From positions 145,991-209,990 of the forward strand of contig NZ_JABBGE010000014.1 in the NCBI RefSeq assembly GCF_012927245.1: a stretch of DNA of 64,000 nucleotides. Direction: 5' to 3'. Below the pieces are notes generated by a model. The model saw only the letters and a program-made list of their open reading frames with translations. It did not search any database and had not been told where the DNA came from. The stretch is from Streptomyces sp. R302. GTDB lineage: Bacteria > Actinomycetota > Actinomycetes > Streptomycetales > Streptomycetaceae. Within the stretch, counting starts at the first letter, position 1. Each line of letters begins with the position of its first letter. A program made the translations under genes and the position numbers. Positions 39,491 to 47,967 of this stretch are shown here, one piece after another.

Positions 39491-42400
39491 ATGGTCACGT
39501 CCGCGCTCGAAGACTTCTCCCCGGCCACCCGCGGGTGGTTCACCGGGGCGTTCACCGCGCCCACGGCCGCCCAGGAGGGCGCCTGGCGGGCCATCGGCGC
39601 GGGCTCGGACGTGCTCGTCGTGGCCCCGACCGGCTCGGGCAAGACCCTCGCCGCCTTCCTCGCCTCCCTGGACCGGCTGGCGTCCGTGCCGGTCCCGGCC
39701 GAGCCGAAGAAGCGCTGCCGGGTGCTGTACGTCTCCCCGCTGAAGGCGCTCGCCGTCGACGTGGAGCGCAATCTCCGCTCGCCCCTGACCGGCATCCGCC
39801 AGGAAGCCGTGCGTCTCGGGCTGCCCGAGCCGGACGTACGGGTCGGCATCCGGTCCGGCGACACCCCGGCCGCCGAGCGCCGGGCGCTCGCCACCAGGCC
39901 GCCGGACATCCTGATCACCACCCCCGAGTCCCTCTTCCTCATGCTGACCTCGGCCACCCGGGAGGCGCTGTCCGGGGTGGAGACGGTCATCCTGGACGAG
40001 GTCCACGCGGTCGCCGGCACCAAGCGCGGCGCACACCTGGCCCTCACCCTGGAGCGGCTCGACGAGCTGCTCCCCCGCCCCGCCCGCCGGATCGGCCTCT
40101 CGGCCACGGTCCGCCCGGTCGACGAGGTCGCCCGCTTCCTCTCCCCCGGCCGCCAGGTCGAGATCGTGCAGCCCCCGTCGGGCAAGGAGTTCGACCTCTC
40201 CGTCGTCGTACCCGTGGAGGACATGGGCGAGCTGGGCGGCTCCCCCGCCTCCGAGGGCAAGGACGGCGGCGACAAGCCGTCGATCTGGCCGCACGTCGAG
40301 GAGCGGATCGCCGACCTCGTCCAGGCCCACCGCTCCACGATCGTCTTCGCCAACTCCCGGCGCCTCGCCGAGCGCCTCTGCAACCGGCTCAACGAGATCG
40401 CCTACGAGCGGGCCACCGGCGAACCCGCCCCCGAAGGCGCCCCGCCCGCCGAGATCATGGCCCAGTCGGGCGCTGCGCAGGGCGCGCCGCCGCTGCTCGC
40501 CCGCGCCCACCACGGCTCGGTCTCCAAGGAGCAGCGCGCCCAGGTCGAGGAGGACCTGAAGGCGGGCCGGCTGCCCGCCGTGGTCGCCACCTCCAGCCTG
40601 GAGCTCGGCATCGACATGGGCGCGGTCGACCTCGTCGTCCAGGTCGAGTCGCCGCCCTCCGTGGCCTCCGGTCTCCAGCGCGTGGGCCGCGCGGGCCACC
40701 AGGTCGGCGCGGTCTCCACGGGCGTGGTGTTCCCCAAGTACCGCGGTGATCTGGTGCAGGCGGCCGTGGTCACCGAGCGGATGCGCTCGGGCTCCATCGA
40801 GTCGCTGCGGATCCCGGCCAACCCGCTGGACGTCCTCGCCCAGCAGCTGGTCGCGATGGTCGCCCTCGACACCTGGCAGGTGGACGACCTGCTGACGGTG
40901 GTCCGCCGGGCCGCCCCCTTCGCCTCCCTCCCGGAATCGGCCTTCACCGGCGTGCTTGACATGCTCGCCGGCCGCTATCCCTCGGACGCCTTCGCCGAAC
41001 TGCGCCCGCGCGTCGTGTGGGACCGGGTGGCGGGTAAGGTCACCGGCCGCCCGGGGGCCCAGCGGCTCGCGGTCACCTCCGGCGGCACCATCCCCGACCG
41101 GGGCCTGTTCGGGGTGTTCCTCGCCGGCTCCGACCCGAAGAAGGGCGGCGGCCGGGTCGGCGAGCTCGACGAGGAGATGGTGTACGAGTCCCGGGTCGGC
41201 GACGTCTTCACGCTGGGCACCACGTCCTGGCGGATCGAGGACATCACCCGCGACCGGGTCCTGGTGTCACCGGCGCCGGGTGTGCCGGGGCGGCTGCCGT
41301 TCTGGAAGGGCGACCAGCTGGGCCGCCCGCTCGAACTGGGCCGCGCGGTCGGCGCGTTCCTGCGCGAGCTGGGCGCGCTCGGCGAGGAGGACGCCCGGCT
41401 GCGGCTGATCGCCGCGGGCCTGGACTCCTGGGCGGCGGAGAACGTCCTGGCGTATCTGAAGGAGCAGCGCGAGGCCTGCGGCCACGTCCCGGACGACCGC
41501 ACGATCCTGGTGGAGCGCTTCCGCGACGAGCTGGGCGACTGGCGGGTCGTCGTCCACTCCCCCTTCGGCGCGCAGGTGCACGCGCCGTGGGCGCTCGCGC
41601 TCGGCGCCCGGCTCGCCGAGCGGTACGGCATGGACGCGCAGGTGATGCACGCCGACGACGGCATCGTGCTGCGCCTTCCCGACGCCGATCTGATGGGCCT
41701 CGACATGGGGCTCGACCTGCTGGACCACGAGCCGGTCGACCCCGGCCGCCACCTGGACACGGTGTACGACGCGGACCAGGCGCCGGTGGGCGCGGCGGAC
41801 ACCGTCTTCGACAAGGGCGAGGTGGCGCAGATCGTCACCGACCAGGTGGGCGGCTCCGCCCTGTTCGCCTCCCGCTTCCGGGAGTGCGCCGCCCGCGCCC
41901 TGCTGCTGCCGAAGCGGAACCCCGGGAAGCGCACCCCGCTCTGGCAGCAGCGCCAGCGGGCGTCCCAACTGCTTCAGGTGGCGAGCGAGTTCGGCTCCTT
42001 CCCGATCGTTCTGGAGGCCGTCCGCGAATGCCTCCAGGACGTCTTCGACGTGCCCGGCCTCACCGAGCTGATGGGCGACATCGAGGCCCGCCGCGTCCGC
42101 CTCGTCGAGGTCACCACCGCCGAACCGTCCCCCTTCGCCCGCTCCCTGCTCTTCGGCTACGTGGCGCAGTTCCTGTACGAGGGCGACTCCCCGCTCGCCG
42201 AGCGCCGGGCGGCCGCGCTCTCCCTGGACTCCCGGCTCCTCGCGGAGCTCCTCGGCCAGGCGGAGCTGCGCGAGCTGCTCGACCCGGAGGTGCTGACCGA
42301 GCTGGAGCGGGAGCTCCAGTGGCTCACCGAGGACCGGCGGATCAAGGACGTCGAGGGCGTCGCGGACCTGCTGCGGGTCCTCGGCCCGCTGACCGGCGCC

Positions 42401-44191
42401 GAGCTGGCCGCGCGCGGCGCCGAGGAGGGCTGGGCGGGAGAGCTGGCCCGCTCCCGGCGTGCGATCGCGGTGCGGATCGCGGGCACCGAGCACTGGGCGG
42501 CGATCGAGGACGCGGGCCGGCTGCGGGACGCCCTCGGCACGGCCCTGCCGGTCGGCGTCCCCGAGGCCTTCACCGAGCCGGTCAAGGACCCGCTCGGCGA
42601 CCTCCTCGCCCGGTACGCCCGCACCCACGGCCCCTTCACCTCCTCCCAGGCCGCCGCCCGCTTCGGCCTCGGCGCCGCCGTCACCGACGGCGCCCTCCGG
42701 CGCCTCGCCGCGTCCGGGCGGGTCGTCCAGGGCGAGTTCCGCCCTCCCGTCGCCCACCACCCCCCGTCCGAAGAGGCGCTTCGCGCCGCAGTCTCCGAAT
42801 TGGGCATCGGCCAGGAGTGGTGCGACGCCACCGTCCTGCGCCGGCTGCGCCGCCGCTCCCTGGCCGCGCTGCGGCACGAGCTGGAGCCGGTGCCCCCGGC
42901 GGCCCTGGCGACCTTCCTGCCCCAGTGGCAGCACCTGGGCGGGGGCGGTCTGCGCGGGATCGACGGCCTGGCCCGCGCGATCGAGCAGCTCCAGGGCGCG
43001 CCCGTGCCGGCGTCGGCCCTGGAGAAGCTGGTCCTGCCGTCCCGGGTCCGGGACTACTCGCCGGGGATGCTCGACGAGCTGACCACCACCGGCGAGGTGG
43101 TCTGGGCCGGGGCGGGCTCGCTGCCCGGCAAGGACGGCTGGGTCTCGCTCTACCTCGCGGACGCGGCCCCGCTGCTGCTGCCCCCGCCGCACCCGCTGGA
43201 GCTCACCGCGCTCCACGAGTCGGTCCTGACGGCCCTGACCGGCGGATACGGCCTCTTCTTCCGCCAGATCGCCGACCAGGTCCGGATCACCACCCACCCG
43301 GACGCCACCGATCCCCAGCTCGCCGACGCCCTGTGGGACCTGGCCTGGTCGGGCCGGCTCACCAACGACACCCTGGCGCCGCTGCGGTCCCTCCTCGGCT
43401 CGGGCCGCACCGCCGGCTCGACCGCCCACCGGGCCCGGCGCACGGTGCCGCGCGGGCGGTACGGCACCCTGGGCGCCACCCGCCCGGCCTCCCGCTCGGG
43501 CCCGCCGACGGTCTCGGGCCGCTGGGCGCTGCTGCCGCCCGCCGAGCCCGAGCCGACCCACCGGGCGCACGCGCTGGCCCGCACCCTCCTGGACCGGCAC
43601 GGGGTGGTGACCCGTGGCGCCGTCGCCGCCGAGGGCGTCGCGGGCGGCTTCTCCGCGGTCTACCGGATCCTGTCCGCGTTCGAGGACAGCGGCCAGGCCA
43701 GGCGCGGCTATGTCGTGGAGGGTCTGGGCGCGGCCCAGTTCGCGATGGACGGGGCCGTGGACCGGCTTCGGGCGGCGGCGACCGCCCGGGACCGGGGAGC
43801 CGAGGCGGCCGCGGGCCCGCGGGCGGTGGTGCTGGCCGCCGCCGACCCGGCGAACGCGTACGGGGCGGCCCTGCCGTGGCCGGAGACCCCGACCGGCGCG
43901 GGCCACAAGCCCGGCCGCAAGGCGGGCGCCCTGGTGGTCCTGGTCGACGGCGAGCTGACCCTGTACGTGGAGCGCGGCGGCAAGTCGGTGCTGTCCTGGC
44001 AGACGGAACCGGACGCCCCTGCCCTCGCGGCGGCGGCCGGCGCCCTGGCCGAGGCGGCCCGGGCGGGCGCCCTGGGCACGGTCACGGTCGAGCGGATCAA
44101 CGGCGCGACGGCCCTGACCTCCCCCTTGGCCCGCCCCCTGGAGGCGGCCGGCTTCCTGGCCACCCCGCGCGGTCTGCGCCTGAGACCCTGA
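39491..44191 (+). CDS. lhr: Lhr-type large ATP-dependent helicase
   Basis: A 1566-residue superfamily-2 helicase of the Lhr family, implicated in DNA repair and able to unwind RNA:DNA hybrids in mycobacteria. Motifs: Walker A APTGSGKTLAAFL near residue 50, ILDEVHAVAG (motif II), LSATVRP (III), ATSSLELGIDMG (V) and QRVGRAGHQ (VI). After the helicase core come the winged-helix and Lhr-specific domains, and the full-length C-terminal domain with HRAHALARTLLDRHGVVTRG. I use the ATG at 39491, not the one at 39482, because it sits exactly 7 nt after the -10. The Nei/Fpg gene 37 bp downstream is on the same strand, supporting a joint repair unit. Confidence 0.95.
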   Translation: MVTSALEDFSPATRGWFTGAFTAPTAAQEGAWRAIGAGSDVLVVAPTGSGKTLAAFLASLDRLASVPVPAEPKKRCRVLYVSPLKALAVDVERNLRSPLTGIRQEAVRLGLPEPDVRVGIRSGDTPAAERRALATRPPDILITTPESLFLMLTSATREALSGVETVILDEVHAVAGTKRGAHLALTLERLDELLPRPARRIGLSATVRPVDEVARFLSPGRQVEIVQPPSGKEFDLSVVVPVEDMGELGGSPASEGKDGGDKPSIWPHVEERIADLVQAHRSTIVFANSRRLAERLCNRLNEIAYERATGEPAPEGAPPAEIMAQSGAAQGAPPLLARAHHGSVSKEQRAQVEEDLKAGRLPAVVATSSLELGIDMGAVDLVVQVESPPSVASGLQRVGRAGHQVGAVSTGVVFPKYRGDLVQAAVVTERMRSGSIESLRIPANPLDVLAQQLVAMVALDTWQVDDLLTVVRRAAPFASLPESAFTGVLDMLAGRYPSDAFAELRPRVVWDRVAGKVTGRPGAQRLAVTSGGTIPDRGLFGVFLAGSDPKKGGGRVGELDEEMVYESRVGDVFTLGTTSWRIEDITRDRVLVSPAPGVPGRLPFWKGDQLGRPLELGRAVGAFLRELGALGEEDARLRLIAAGLDSWAAENVLAYLKEQREACGHVPDDRTILVERFRDELGDWRVVVHSPFGAQVHAPWALALGARLAERYGMDAQVMHADDGIVLRLPDADLMGLDMGLDLLDHEPVDPGRHLDTVYDADQAPVGAADTVFDKGEVAQIVTDQVGGSALFASRFRECAARALLLPKRNPGKRTPLWQQRQRASQLLQVASEFGSFPIVLEAVRECLQDVFDVPGLTELMGDIEARRVRLVEVTTAEPSPFARSLLFGYVAQFLYEGDSPLAERRAAALSLDSRLLAELLGQAELRELLDPEVLTELERELQWLTEDRRIKDVEGVADLLRVLGPLTGAELAARGAEEGWAGELARSRRAIAVRIAGTEHWAAIEDAGRLRDALGTALPVGVPEAFTEPVKDPLGDLLARYARTHGPFTSSQAAARFGLGAAVTDGALRRLAASGRVVQGEFRPPVAHHPPSEEALRAAVSELGIGQEWCDATVLRRLRRRSLAALRHELEPVPPAALATFLPQWQHLGGGGLRGIDGLARAIEQLQGAPVPASALEKLVLPSRVRDYSPGMLDELTTTGEVVWAGAGSLPGKDGWVSLYLADAAPLLLPPPHPLELTALHESVLTALTGGYGLFFRQIADQVRITTHPDATDPQLADALWDLAWSGRLTNDTLAPLRSLLGSGRTAGSTAHRARRTVPRGRYGTLGATRPASRSGPPTVSGRWALLPPAEPEPTHRAHALARTLLDRHGVVTRGAVAAEGVAGGFSAVYRILSAFEDSGQARRGYVVEGLGAAQFAMDGAVDRLRAAATARDRGAEAAAGPRAVVLAAADPANAYGAALPWPETPTGAGHKPGRKAGALVVLVDGELTLYVERGGKSVLSWQTEPDAPALAAAAGALAEAARAGALGTVTVERINGATALTSPLARPLEAAGFLATPRGLRLRP

Positions 44192-44228
44192 CGAAGCCAG
44201 GGAGACCCGGAGAGGAGGGCCGACTCCG

Positions 44229-45065
44229 TTGCCCGAAGGAGACACCGTCTGGCAGGCCGCCCACCGGCTGCACACCGCGCTCGCCGGGCGGGTGCTGACC
44301 CGCGCCGACCTGCGGGTGCCGCGCTTCGCGACCGCCGACCTCACCGGCCGCGCGGTCCTGGACGTCACCCCGCGCGGCAAGCACCTCCTGACCCGGATCG
44401 ACGGCGGGCTCACCCTCCACTCGCACCTGCGGATGGACGGCGCGTGGAAGGTGTTCCCGACCGGGGAGCGCCCGCGCGGCGGCCCCGAGCACCAGATCCG
44501 CGCCGTGCTCGGGAACGAGGAGCACACCGCGTACGGCTACCGGCTCCCGGTCCTGGAGCTGGTCCGCACCGCGGAGGAGGCCCGGGTGGTCGGCCATCTC
44601 GGCCCCGACCTGCTCGGCCCGGACTGGGACCCGGAGGAGGCGGCGCGCCGTCTCCTCGCCGACCCGTCCCGCCCCCTCGGCGAGGCCCTGCTCGACCAGC
44701 GCAATCTCGCCGGCATCGGGAACGTCTACAAGTCGGAGCTCGCCTTCCTGGCCGCCGTCACCCCGTGGCTCCCGGTCGGCGAGCTCGACCCCGGTGTCCC
44801 GCCCCGCCTGGTGGCGACCGCCCACCGACTCCTGGAGGCGAACAAGGAACGTCCCGATCGGCGCACCACGACCACCCGCCGCCCCGGCACCCCGCTCCAC
44901 GTCTACGGCCGCGAGGGCCGCCCCTGCCTCCGCTGCGGCACCCCCGTCCGCAAGGCGGAGCTGGGCGACCGCGTCACCTACTGGTGCCCTGGCTGCCAGC
45001 ACGGCCCCGAGGGAACCCCCTCGGACCGGACCCCACCCCAGGACCGGACCCCACCCCACAATTGA
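44229..45065 (+). CDS. Fpg/Nei-family DNA glycosylase (Nei2 type)
   Basis: A 278-residue oxidised-base DNA glycosylase/AP lyase. It starts with the catalytic Pro-Glu (mature PEGDTVWQAAHRLHTAL) and keeps RGKHLLTRIDGG, the H2TH helix around LLDQRNLAGIGNVYKSELAFLA, and the C-terminal zinc finger (CLRCGTPV ... YWCPGCQ). The MPEGDTV opening and lack of the Fpg-style E-V-E segment favour endonuclease VIII-like Nei2. Start is TTG at 44229 with GAGGAGGG about 10 nt upstream. The tail after the finger is Pro/Asp/Arg-rich with a PPQDRTPP-like repeat. It shares a transcript with lhr. Confidence 0.93.
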   Translation: MPEGDTVWQAAHRLHTALAGRVLTRADLRVPRFATADLTGRAVLDVTPRGKHLLTRIDGGLTLHSHLRMDGAWKVFPTGERPRGGPEHQIRAVLGNEEHTAYGYRLPVLELVRTAEEARVVGHLGPDLLGPDWDPEEAARRLLADPSRPLGEALLDQRNLAGIGNVYKSELAFLAAVTPWLPVGELDPGVPPRLVATAHRLLEANKERPDRRTTTTRRPGTPLHVYGREGRPCLRCGTPVRKAELGDRVTYWCPGCQHGPEGTPSDRTPPQDRTPPHN

Positions 45066-45091
45066 CGATCCGTCAGATTCGGTCGTACGGT
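45062..45091 (+). promoter_or_regulatory. SDR promoter with overlapping palindromic operator
   Basis: TTGACG (45062-45067) and TACGGT (45086-45091) with an 18-bp spacer; the -10 ends 6 nt before the ATG. TGACGATCCGTCA (45063-45075), a 5-bp-arm palindrome, overlaps the -35, as a repressor operator would. Confidence 0.6.
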
Positions 45092-45097
45092 CCCGCC

Positions 45098-45862
45098 ATG
45101 AACCTCTCGGCGTACGACCTCACCGGCCGCACCGCGTTCGTGACGGGCGCCGCCAGCGGCATCGGCCGCGCCAGCGCCGTCCTCCTCGCCCGCGCGGGCG
45201 CGAGCCTCCACCTCGCGGACCGCGACGAGCCGGGCCTGGCGGAGACGGCCGCCCTGATCACCCGCGAGGGCGGCACGGCGCGCACGCACCCCCTCGACGT
45301 CACCGACCGGCCCGCGCTCGCCGCCGCCGTCGACGCGGCAGGGCCGCTGCACGTGATGGCGGCGGTCGCCGGGATCATGCACACGAGCACGGTCCTGGAG
45401 ACCCGCGAGGAGGATCTCGACCGCGTCCTCGCCGTGAACTTCAAGGGCGTGCTCCAGGCCTGCCAGGAGGCCGCCCGTTCGATGATCGCCTCCGGCACCC
45501 GGGGGTCGATCGTCACGATGGCCTCGGGTGCGATGGACACCGCGAGTCCCGGCCTGCTCTGCTACAGCGTCGCCAAGGCGGCCGTCGTCCAGCTGGCCAA
45601 GACGCTCGCGGTGGAGGCGGGCCCGCACGGCATCAGGGTCAACGCGGTCGCGCCCGGCTGGATCCGCACCCCCATGACGGACCGTCATGAACCCTCCGCC
45701 CAGGAGCAGGCGGAGGCCGCGATGGTCCGTCACTCACCCCTGCGGCGGGTCGGCGAGCCCGAGGACATCGCGCACGCGGTCCTCCATCTCGCCTGCGACG
45801 CCTCCTCGTTCACGACGGGGCAGATCCTGCGCCCGAACGGCGGCGTCGCCATGCCCTGGTGA
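45098..45862 (+). CDS. Short-chain dehydrogenase/reductase
   Basis: A 254-residue classical SDR. NAD(P)-binding TGAASGIGRAS near residue 17, acidic HLADRDEP (Asp favours NAD), the catalytic Ser in TMASGAMDTA and YxxxK as YSVAKAAVVQLAKTL, then IRVNAVAPGWIRTPM. ATG at 45098 lies where transcription is predicted to begin, with no ribosome site, so it should be leaderless. The GGVAMPW end is typical. The tail overlaps a convergent small gene by 53 bp. Substrate unknown; the TGACG-N3-CGTCA operator suggests control by a TetR-type repressor not encoded here. Confidence 0.92.
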   Translation: MNLSAYDLTGRTAFVTGAASGIGRASAVLLARAGASLHLADRDEPGLAETAALITREGGTARTHPLDVTDRPALAAAVDAAGPLHVMAAVAGIMHTSTVLETREEDLDRVLAVNFKGVLQACQEAARSMIASGTRGSIVTMASGAMDTASPGLLCYSVAKAAVVQLAKTLAVEAGPHGIRVNAVAPGWIRTPMTDRHEPSAQEQAEAAMVRHSPLRRVGEPEDIAHAVLHLACDASSFTTGQILRPNGGVAMPW

Positions 45863-46064
45863 GGCGCGCGGGCCGTGAGGAGGCGGCCACGTGCACCGGC
45901 AGCAGGCTCAGCCCCCAGCCGCCCGCGGCCACCGCCCCCTCGACCGGTCCGGAGTCCCCCGGAACCAGCAGCAGGCGCAGCACCGCCCACCACCAGAGCC
46001 CCCCGACCACCAGCCCGACCGCGATCAGCGTGAGCGTCACCAGCGGAACCCGTCGCCGTACCAT
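45810..46064 (-). CDS. Small membrane protein of unknown function
   Basis: An 84-residue protein. MVRRRVPLVTL starts a first helix that runs through IAVGLVVGGLWWWAVLRLLLV, followed by a short loop, a second hydrophobic stretch (AAGGWGLSLLPVHVAA) and a basic tail rich in Arg. AGGAGG lies 5 nt before the ATG at 46064, a strong ribosome site that favours a real gene despite the 53-bp overlap with the convergent SDR. No family recognised. Next minus-strand gene is dpsB, 190 bp upstream; the gap shows no feature of note. Confidence 0.7.
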   Translation of the reverse strand: MVRRRVPLVTLTLIAVGLVVGGLWWWAVLRLLLVPGDSGPVEGAVAAGGWGLSLLPVHVAASSRPARLTRAWRRRRSGAGSAPS

Positions 46065-46254
46065 GGCCGCCTCCTGCGCTCGACGCTAGACCGGCAGGAT
46101 CACCCTGCGGGAGGGCGCACCGGTGTCAGCCCCGGCGCACACCCCGCGCACGGTCCGGCGGACGCCCCCGCGCACCGGACCCCGCACGCCGCGGGCGGCA
46201 GCCCCCACGCCACGTATCGCCCCCACGTCACCTATCGCCGCCACGACCGACCGC

Positions 46255-46725
46255 CTACGCGCTCTCGGCCTGGAACATCCACGAATGCTTCTCCAGGTCC
46301 GCCGTGAGGCCGATGAGGATGTCCTGGCTGACGGGGTCGGGCTCTCCGGTGACGTCCACCCGTTCCCGCATCCGGGTGATGACGGCGCCGAGCGAGGTCA
46401 CCAGGATCCGCACCGCGTCCGCGTCCTTGACCCAGCCCTCCGGCACCGTACCGATCGCACTGCCGGCGGCCACCGTCGCCGCCCGCCCGTCGGGGTTCAC
46501 CCCGAGCGCCGAGGCCCGCTCGGCCACGGTGTCGGAGTGCAGCCGGGCGGTGTCCACCACCTCGTCCAGCTGGAGGTGGACGGAGCGGAACCGCGGCCCG
46601 ACGACGTTCCAGTGCACCTGCTTGGCGACCAGCGCCAGGTCGACGAGATCGACCAGGGCGCCCTGGAGGGCGTTGCCGACCGTCTTGAGGTCGGCTTCGG
46701 ACAGCGGGCTCTTCACGACAGACAT
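46255..46725 (-). CDS. dpsB: Dps-family ferritin-like DNA-protection protein (DpsB-like)
   Basis: A 156-residue Dps miniferritin that stores iron and protects DNA. The ferroxidase-centre region is VAKQVHWNVVGPRF, SVHLQLDEVVDTARLHSDTVAERASALGV, with His, Asp and Glu ligands in place. No long Lys-rich tail is present, so DNA binding would not be through an N-terminal extension. ATG at 46725 with GGAGA 7 nt upstream. Position downstream of clgR agrees with the streptomycete dpsB locus. Upstream (46829-46894) is a three-copy 22-bp direct repeat that may be a regulatory site. Confidence 0.9.
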   Translation of the reverse strand: MSVVKSPLSEADLKTVGNALQGALVDLVDLALVAKQVHWNVVGPRFRSVHLQLDEVVDTARLHSDTVAERASALGVNPDGRAATVAAGSAIGTVPEGWVKDADAVRILVTSLGAVITRMRERVDVTGEPDPVSQDILIGLTADLEKHSWMFQAESA

Positions 46726-46828
46726 GCGGAGTCTCCAACCAGTCGAACGTCTCCCCCACCATGGCACGCCTGTCCGGAATCCGACATCTCAAACAAAAGC
46801 CCTCAACCCCGAAGAAAAGCTCCGGAGC

Positions 46829-46894
46829 GAAAGAACATCACGTCGAAACCGAAAGAACATCACGTCGAAAGCCGAGGAACACCACGTCGAAGCC
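46829..46894. repeat. 22-bp x3 direct repeat upstream of dpsB
   Basis: Three contiguous 22-bp units, 46829-46850, 46851-46872 and 46873-46894. The first two are GAAAGAACATCACGTCGAAA followed by CC or GC; the third differs at a few positions and shares GGAACACCACGTCGAAGCC. The unit length equals two helical turns. The repeats lie 104-170 bp upstream of the dpsB start, and the third copy runs into the clgR terminator. Confidence 0.95.
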
Positions 46895-46934
46895 CCGGCC
46901 GATGCCCCCGTCAAGGGGCACCGACCGGGGCTTC
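46889..46934 (-). terminator. Hairpin terminator after clgR
   Basis: 20-bp stem, left arm 46889-46908 and right arm 46915-46934, with two mismatches that become G-U pairs in one strand's RNA, and a 6-nt loop. It begins 16 bp beyond the clgR stop, isolating clgR from dpsB. Confidence 0.85.
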
Positions 46935-46949
46935 GACCCGTTCGGGGGT

Positions 46950-47333
46950 TCAGGCGGCGACGACGTCCACGGCCTCCGCGGGCGCCTTGATGGTCACCCG
47001 CTCGGTGGGCACACCGGCCACCGACGTCACCGACACCGAATTGAGCATCGGACGGACCGGTGCGGGCACCGGTTCGCTCGAGGCCGCCGACGCGGCCAGT
47101 TCGGCCAGTGACAGCTCGTCGCTCACTTCCCGCATGAGCTCGGACATCCGTACGTCCAGCGCGTCGCAGATAGCGGAGAGCAGTTCGGAGGAAGCCTCCT
47201 TCTGCCCCCGCTCCACCTCGGAGAGATAGCCGAGCGAGACTCGGGCGGACGAGGAGACTTCGCGCAGAGTACGGCCCTGGCGCTGGCGCTGCCGACGCAG
47301 CACGTCACCCAACAGGCGACGGAGCAGAATCAT
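46950..47333 (-). CDS. clgR: ClgR-type XRE transcription regulator
   Basis: A 127-residue regulator with an N-terminal XRE helix-turn-helix: LLRRLLGDVLRRQRQRQGRTLREVSSSARVSLGYLSEVERGQKEASSELL. In actinobacteria ClgR activates clp protease, lon and related genes. The protein ends in VDVVAA; a C-terminal Ala-Ala is the known ClpP degron of streptomycete ClgR, so the protein would be degraded unless Clp is titrated. Start ATG at 47333 with GAGGGAG upstream. It follows cinA by about 110 bp in the same direction; the upstream gap shows only a degenerate GTTCAC-TCAGG-GCTGCAAAC palindrome as possible self-binding site. Confidence 0.9.
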   Translation of the reverse strand: MILLRRLLGDVLRRQRQRQGRTLREVSSSARVSLGYLSEVERGQKEASSELLSAICDALDVRMSELMREVSDELSLAELAASAASSEPVPAPVRPMLNSVSVTSVAGVPTERVTIKAPAEAVDVVAA

Positions 47334-47442
47334 CGGTGGCTCCCTCCTCGGACCGCGTAGCCGCATCCTTCACGCCCCACCGTACCGCCTCGCGCCGCGG
47401 CCGTGCGGGGAGCGATGTCGTGTTCACTCAGGGCTGCAAACA

Positions 47443-47967
47443 TCAATTCCCCCCGTTCTGTTCCGTATCCTGTGCCCGCGCATTTGCCGAGAGTTCCGCG
47501 TGGAGCAGTTCCAGCACGCTCCGCACACTCTCTCTACGGATTTCCGCGCGATCGCCGTTCAATCTCAACGACACCACTTTCCCGGCCGCGGCGCCTGTCG
47601 TAGCGGGTCCGGCCACCGCCACGTAGACGGTCCCCACGGGCTGTCCGTCCTGCGGATCGGGCCCCGCGACCCCGGTCGTCGACATCCCCCAATCGGCGCC
47701 GAGCCGCTCGCGCACACCCCGTGCCATCTGCACCGCGACCTCGGGATCCACCGCACCGCGCTCCCGCAGCAGGCCGGCGTCCACCCCGAGCAGCTCGTGC
47801 TTGAGGGGGGTCGCGTACGCGGTGACGGAGCCGCGGAAGGCGCGGGACGCCCCGGGCGTCCCGGTCAGCTCGGCGGCCACGAGGCCGCCGGTGAGCGATT
47901 CGGCGGCGGCCAGCGTCTGGCCACGCTCCGTGAGCAGACCCAGGACGGCGGCGGCCACCGCGCTCAT
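47443..47967 (-). CDS. cinA: CinA C-terminal-domain protein (NMN amidohydrolase type)
   Basis: A 174-residue protein made only of the CinA C-terminal domain (AAAESLTGGLVAAELTGTPGASRAFRGSVTAYA; MSTTGVAGPDPQDGQPVGTVYVAV), which in other bacteria deamidates nicotinamide mononucleotide. The N-terminal molybdopterin-like domain is absent, as in most actinobacterial homologues. Its ATG overlaps the pgsA stop (ATGA). The pgsA-cinA-clgR order is conserved across actinobacteria. Confidence 0.92.
   Translation of the reverse strand: MSAVAAAVLGLLTERGQTLAAAESLTGGLVAAELTGTPGASRAFRGSVTAYATPLKHELLGVDAGLLRERGAVDPEVAVQMARGVRERLGADWGMSTTGVAGPDPQDGQPVGTVYVAVAGPATTGAAAGKVVSLRLNGDRAEIRRESVRSVLELLHAELSANARAQDTEQNGGN

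Noticed and set aside
46829..46894. CRISPR array
   Set aside because: Units are contiguous 22-bp direct repeats with no spacers, and no cas genes are in the window.
47334..47442. ClgR self-binding site GTTCAC-TCAGG-GCTGCAAAC
   Set aside because: Only the outer GTT/AAC and a few inner positions agree with the GTTCGC-N5-GCGAAC consensus; too degenerate to call.
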